Source of the DNA: Gemmatimonadota bacterium
Lineage (GTDB): Bacteria; Gemmatimonadota; Gemmatimonadetes; Longimicrobiales; Gaopeijiaceae
Assembly (NCBI GenBank): GCA_022560615.1
Contig: JADFSR010000037.1
Coordinates: 1 to 35,739, forward strand
Length of the DNA stretch: 35,739 bases
Reading direction: 5' to 3'
Under the pieces are notes generated by a model that ran no database searches, was not told the DNA's origin, and saw nothing but the letters and a program-made list of their open reading frames with translations. Of this stretch, positions 31,792-35,739 are shown one piece after another. Numbering within the stretch: position 1 is the stretch's first letter; each line of letters starts with the position of its first letter. The translations under genes and the position numbers were made by a program.

Positions 31792-32510
31792 GAGTCGATG
31801 TCCACTTCACGCGCGCTGAAGTCGATTCAGGGGCGCTAGTCGACGCGACCGCTGTGGTGATCAACGTCCTGCGGGCCACGACCTCGATCGTAGAGGCGCT
31901 CGCGAACGGAGCTGTTGGCGTCTACCCCACCACCTCCGCCGAAGACGCCGCGAAGCTCGCCGCGTCCTTGGGGCGGGAGGACACGCTCCTGTGCGGCGAG
32001 CGCAAGGGTGTAAAGGTCGATGGCTTCGATCTGGGGAACTCACCGGCCGAGTTCACGGCGGCGGTCGTCGATGGCAAGAAACTCGTGATGAGCACTCCGA
32101 ACGGCACACGGGTTTTTTCCTCCGCGTCGGAGGCGCAACGCGTGCTCGTGTGTGCTTTCACAAACCTCGGCGCCGTCGCCGCCGCGGTGGCGATCGACGA
32201 AACGCTGGCAGTGCTATGCGCAGGGCAGGAGGACCGATTCTCGATCGACGATGCGTTGTGCGCCGGGCACCTGATCCGTCGAGTGATCGAGGGCGGAATT
32301 GGCACGCTCGAACTCAACGACGCCGCCCGCGCGGCGCAAGCGCTTGCAGAGGAGCTCAACCCGGACCGGGCGTTCCTGGAAGGCATCAGCGCAGGCCGTG
32401 CCCTCGCGGACATCGGGTTGGCTGGGGATCTGGAGCTTTGCGGAGAAGTCGACCGGCATGACATCGTGCCTATGATGCGCGATCAGGCCATTACCTTGTC
32501 GGGAGCTTGA
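31788..32510 (+). CDS. comB: 2-phosphosulfolactate phosphatase family protein (ComB)
   Basis: The family is named for the Mg-dependent phosphatase that makes sulfolactate for coenzyme M in methanogens. The 240-residue product carries the conserved [34 protein letters not shown] and [12 protein letters not shown] segments, and ends near typical length. The bacterial members' role is poorly known: sulfolactate metabolism is possible, but no other coenzyme M or sulfolactate genes are visible here. It is translationally coupled to accC (ATGA) and lies 10 bp before ftsK, an envelope/division setting that gives no metabolic hint. Confidence 0.9.
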   Translation: MRVDVHFTRAEVDSGALVDATAVVINVLRATTSIVEALANGAVGVYPTTSAEDAAKLAASLGREDTLLCGERKGVKVDGFDLGNSPAEFTAAVVDGKKLVMSTPNGTRVFSSASEAQRVLVCAFTNLGAVAAAVAIDETLAVLCAGQEDRFSIDDALCAGHLIRRVIEGGIGTLELNDAARAAQALAEELNPDRAFLEGISAGRALADIGLAGDLELCGEVDRHDIVPMMRDQAITLSGA

Positions 32511-32520
32511 TAACGCCGAC

Positions 32521-34880
<2,360 letters not shown>

Positions 34881-34881
<1 letters not shown>

Positions 34882-35549
34882 TGCACGGTAGAGTCGCATG
34901 GGTGGGCGGACTGGCCCTGTCGATCGTCGGCATGGGCCCGCAGTCGGCTCTTGCGCAAGTGGTGGAGCCGCTCTCCCTGCTCGAGGAGACCGCTGCGTTC
35001 TACGAGGGCGTAACCCGGTTCTGTGCGGACTTCACACAGCACCTTTCCGTCCCGTTGCTCGGCGATGAGCGGACAGGGACCGGGCAGATGTGTCAGGCGC
35101 GCCCGAACAAGTTCGCGATGCGGTTCTCCGACCCTGAAGGTGACCTCGTGGTCGTCGATGGAGAGTGGATCTGGCTGTACTACCCGAGCCTAGACCCGAA
35201 ACAGGTCATCAGGTTCGCGATGGCGGATGGCGCCGGGGCCTACGACCTCCACAAAGAGTTCCTGGAGGATCCGGCCACCAAGTACGATGTCACATACGAG
35301 GCGCTGGACGAAGTCGCGGGACACAAGACGCACCGCCTGCGACTGGTCCCGCGCGCCCGATCCTCGTACGAGGCGGCGGTGATCTGGATCGACCAGCAAG
35401 AGCCCGTACTCCGTCAGGTCCGCATCGAGGACGAGAACGGTACCGTGCGGACGATCACGCTCGAGCGCATTGATCTCGACCCGATTGCGTTGGACGACGA
35501 CTGGTTCACGTTCACGCCGCCGCCCGGCGCCCAGGTCATTTCCAGATGA
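34881..35549 (+). CDS. lolA: Outer-membrane lipoprotein carrier LolA-like protein
   Basis: LolA ferries lipoproteins across the periplasm to the outer membrane. The 222-residue precursor has a signal peptide (WVGGLALSIVGMGPQSALAQ) and then the LolA fold: TRFCADFTQHLSVPLLGDERTGTGQMCQARPNKFAMRFSDPEGDLVVVDGEWIWLYYPSLDPKQVI, as in family members (F.A.F.Q, G......P..F...Y..P, DG...W.Y.P...Q). ATG 34881 overlaps the ftsK stop; a TTG at 34878 would add one residue. The pairing of ftsK with lolA is conserved in many bacteria and supports the call. Repeat A copy 3 begins at the base after its stop. Confidence 0.88.
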
Positions 35550-35739
35550 CTAGAAGGGTGATCGGAAAGGGGGGTGGGCCGCGCGACCCACGCCTGACGG
35601 CGCGGGTGCCCCGTGCTTGCGCGCGTTCAGGCAAGGAACGACGAGGAGTCGTAGCCGAGCGGGCACCGCCGCCGAAGGCGGTGGTCCGACGAGGAGAGAC
35701 GATGGATCAACCGCGCGGGCACCGACGCGAAAGCGTTGG
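35550..35739 (+). repeat. Palindromic repeat A, copy 3 (left part, cut by window end)
   Basis: The left terminus of repeat A (same AAA version as copy 1) begins at 35550, right after the lolA stop. It is followed by the left module: the ACCCACGCC...GGCGCGGGT hairpin, ACGAC-gagga-GTCGT, a CACCGCC/GGCGGTG hairpin (7 bp) absent from copy 1 but present in A', and the start of the GACGC-GAAA-GCGTT hairpin at the window edge. Identity to copy 1 is high except where copy 1 carries a shorter hairpin (601-613). The right half is outside the window. Confidence 0.92.

Overview
The window is GC-rich chromosomal DNA from a diderm (outer-membrane) bacterium. Almost every gene is a housekeeping or envelope gene on the + strand, packed with 4-base stop/start overlaps (ATGA or GTGA). 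The gene set (BamD, LptD, LolA, Tol-Pal, TatAC, a DUF4321 protein, and TPR proteins with acidic linkers) suggests Gemmatimonadota or a relative. That placement rests on gene content and protein style, not on a marker tree.

Layout. 1-5317: end of a TPR protein, then bamD, nadD, a sugar-nucleotide epimerase and the tsaE-tsaB-rimI cluster. 5478-7457: an IS1634-type insertion sequence, with its transposase on the - strand. 7497-10464: radC, a LysM protein with its own promoter and terminator, and a second epimerase. 10461-15436: tolQ-tolR-tolA/tonB-tolB-pal-cpoB, the trans-envelope machine for outer-membrane constriction. 15513-19743: nrdR, tatC and lptD. 20181-21308: a fibronectin-type lipoprotein with a terminator. 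21753-25726: glutamate formimidoyltransferase, a TPR protein, a polyprenyl diphosphate synthase, a DUF4321 protein and tatA. 25749-27581 (-): a PpiD/SurA-like foldase. It diverges from 27826-35549: a TPR protein, aroQ, efp, accB, accC, comB, ftsK and lolA. Functionally the window is dominated by envelope assembly: LPS export (LptD), beta-barrel assembly (BamD), lipoprotein transport (LolA), periplasmic folding (PpiD), Tat export and Tol-Pal.

The most unusual content lies between genes. At least five loci carry copies of a non-coding, highly palindromic repeat (500-910, 3422-3680, a solo end at 16025-16049, 21390-21748, and 35550 to the window end). Complete copies are bounded by perfect or near-perfect 23-31 bp terminal inverted repeats and filled with small hairpins. 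The terminal stems vary in a compensated way between copies. One copy has the same core but wholly different termini. Internal hairpins are exchanged between copies, and hairpin loops vary while stems stay fixed. A second, unrelated palindromic repeat of about 155 bp occurs after rimI (5323-5476) and after lptD (19758-19915), and the insertion sequence lies 1 bp from the first copy. These look like structured RNA or DNA elements at gene 3' ends, similar in style to REP/BIME or MITE sequences. I do not recognise them as a named family.

No rRNA, tRNA, CRISPR array, phage genes or toxin-antitoxin modules were seen.
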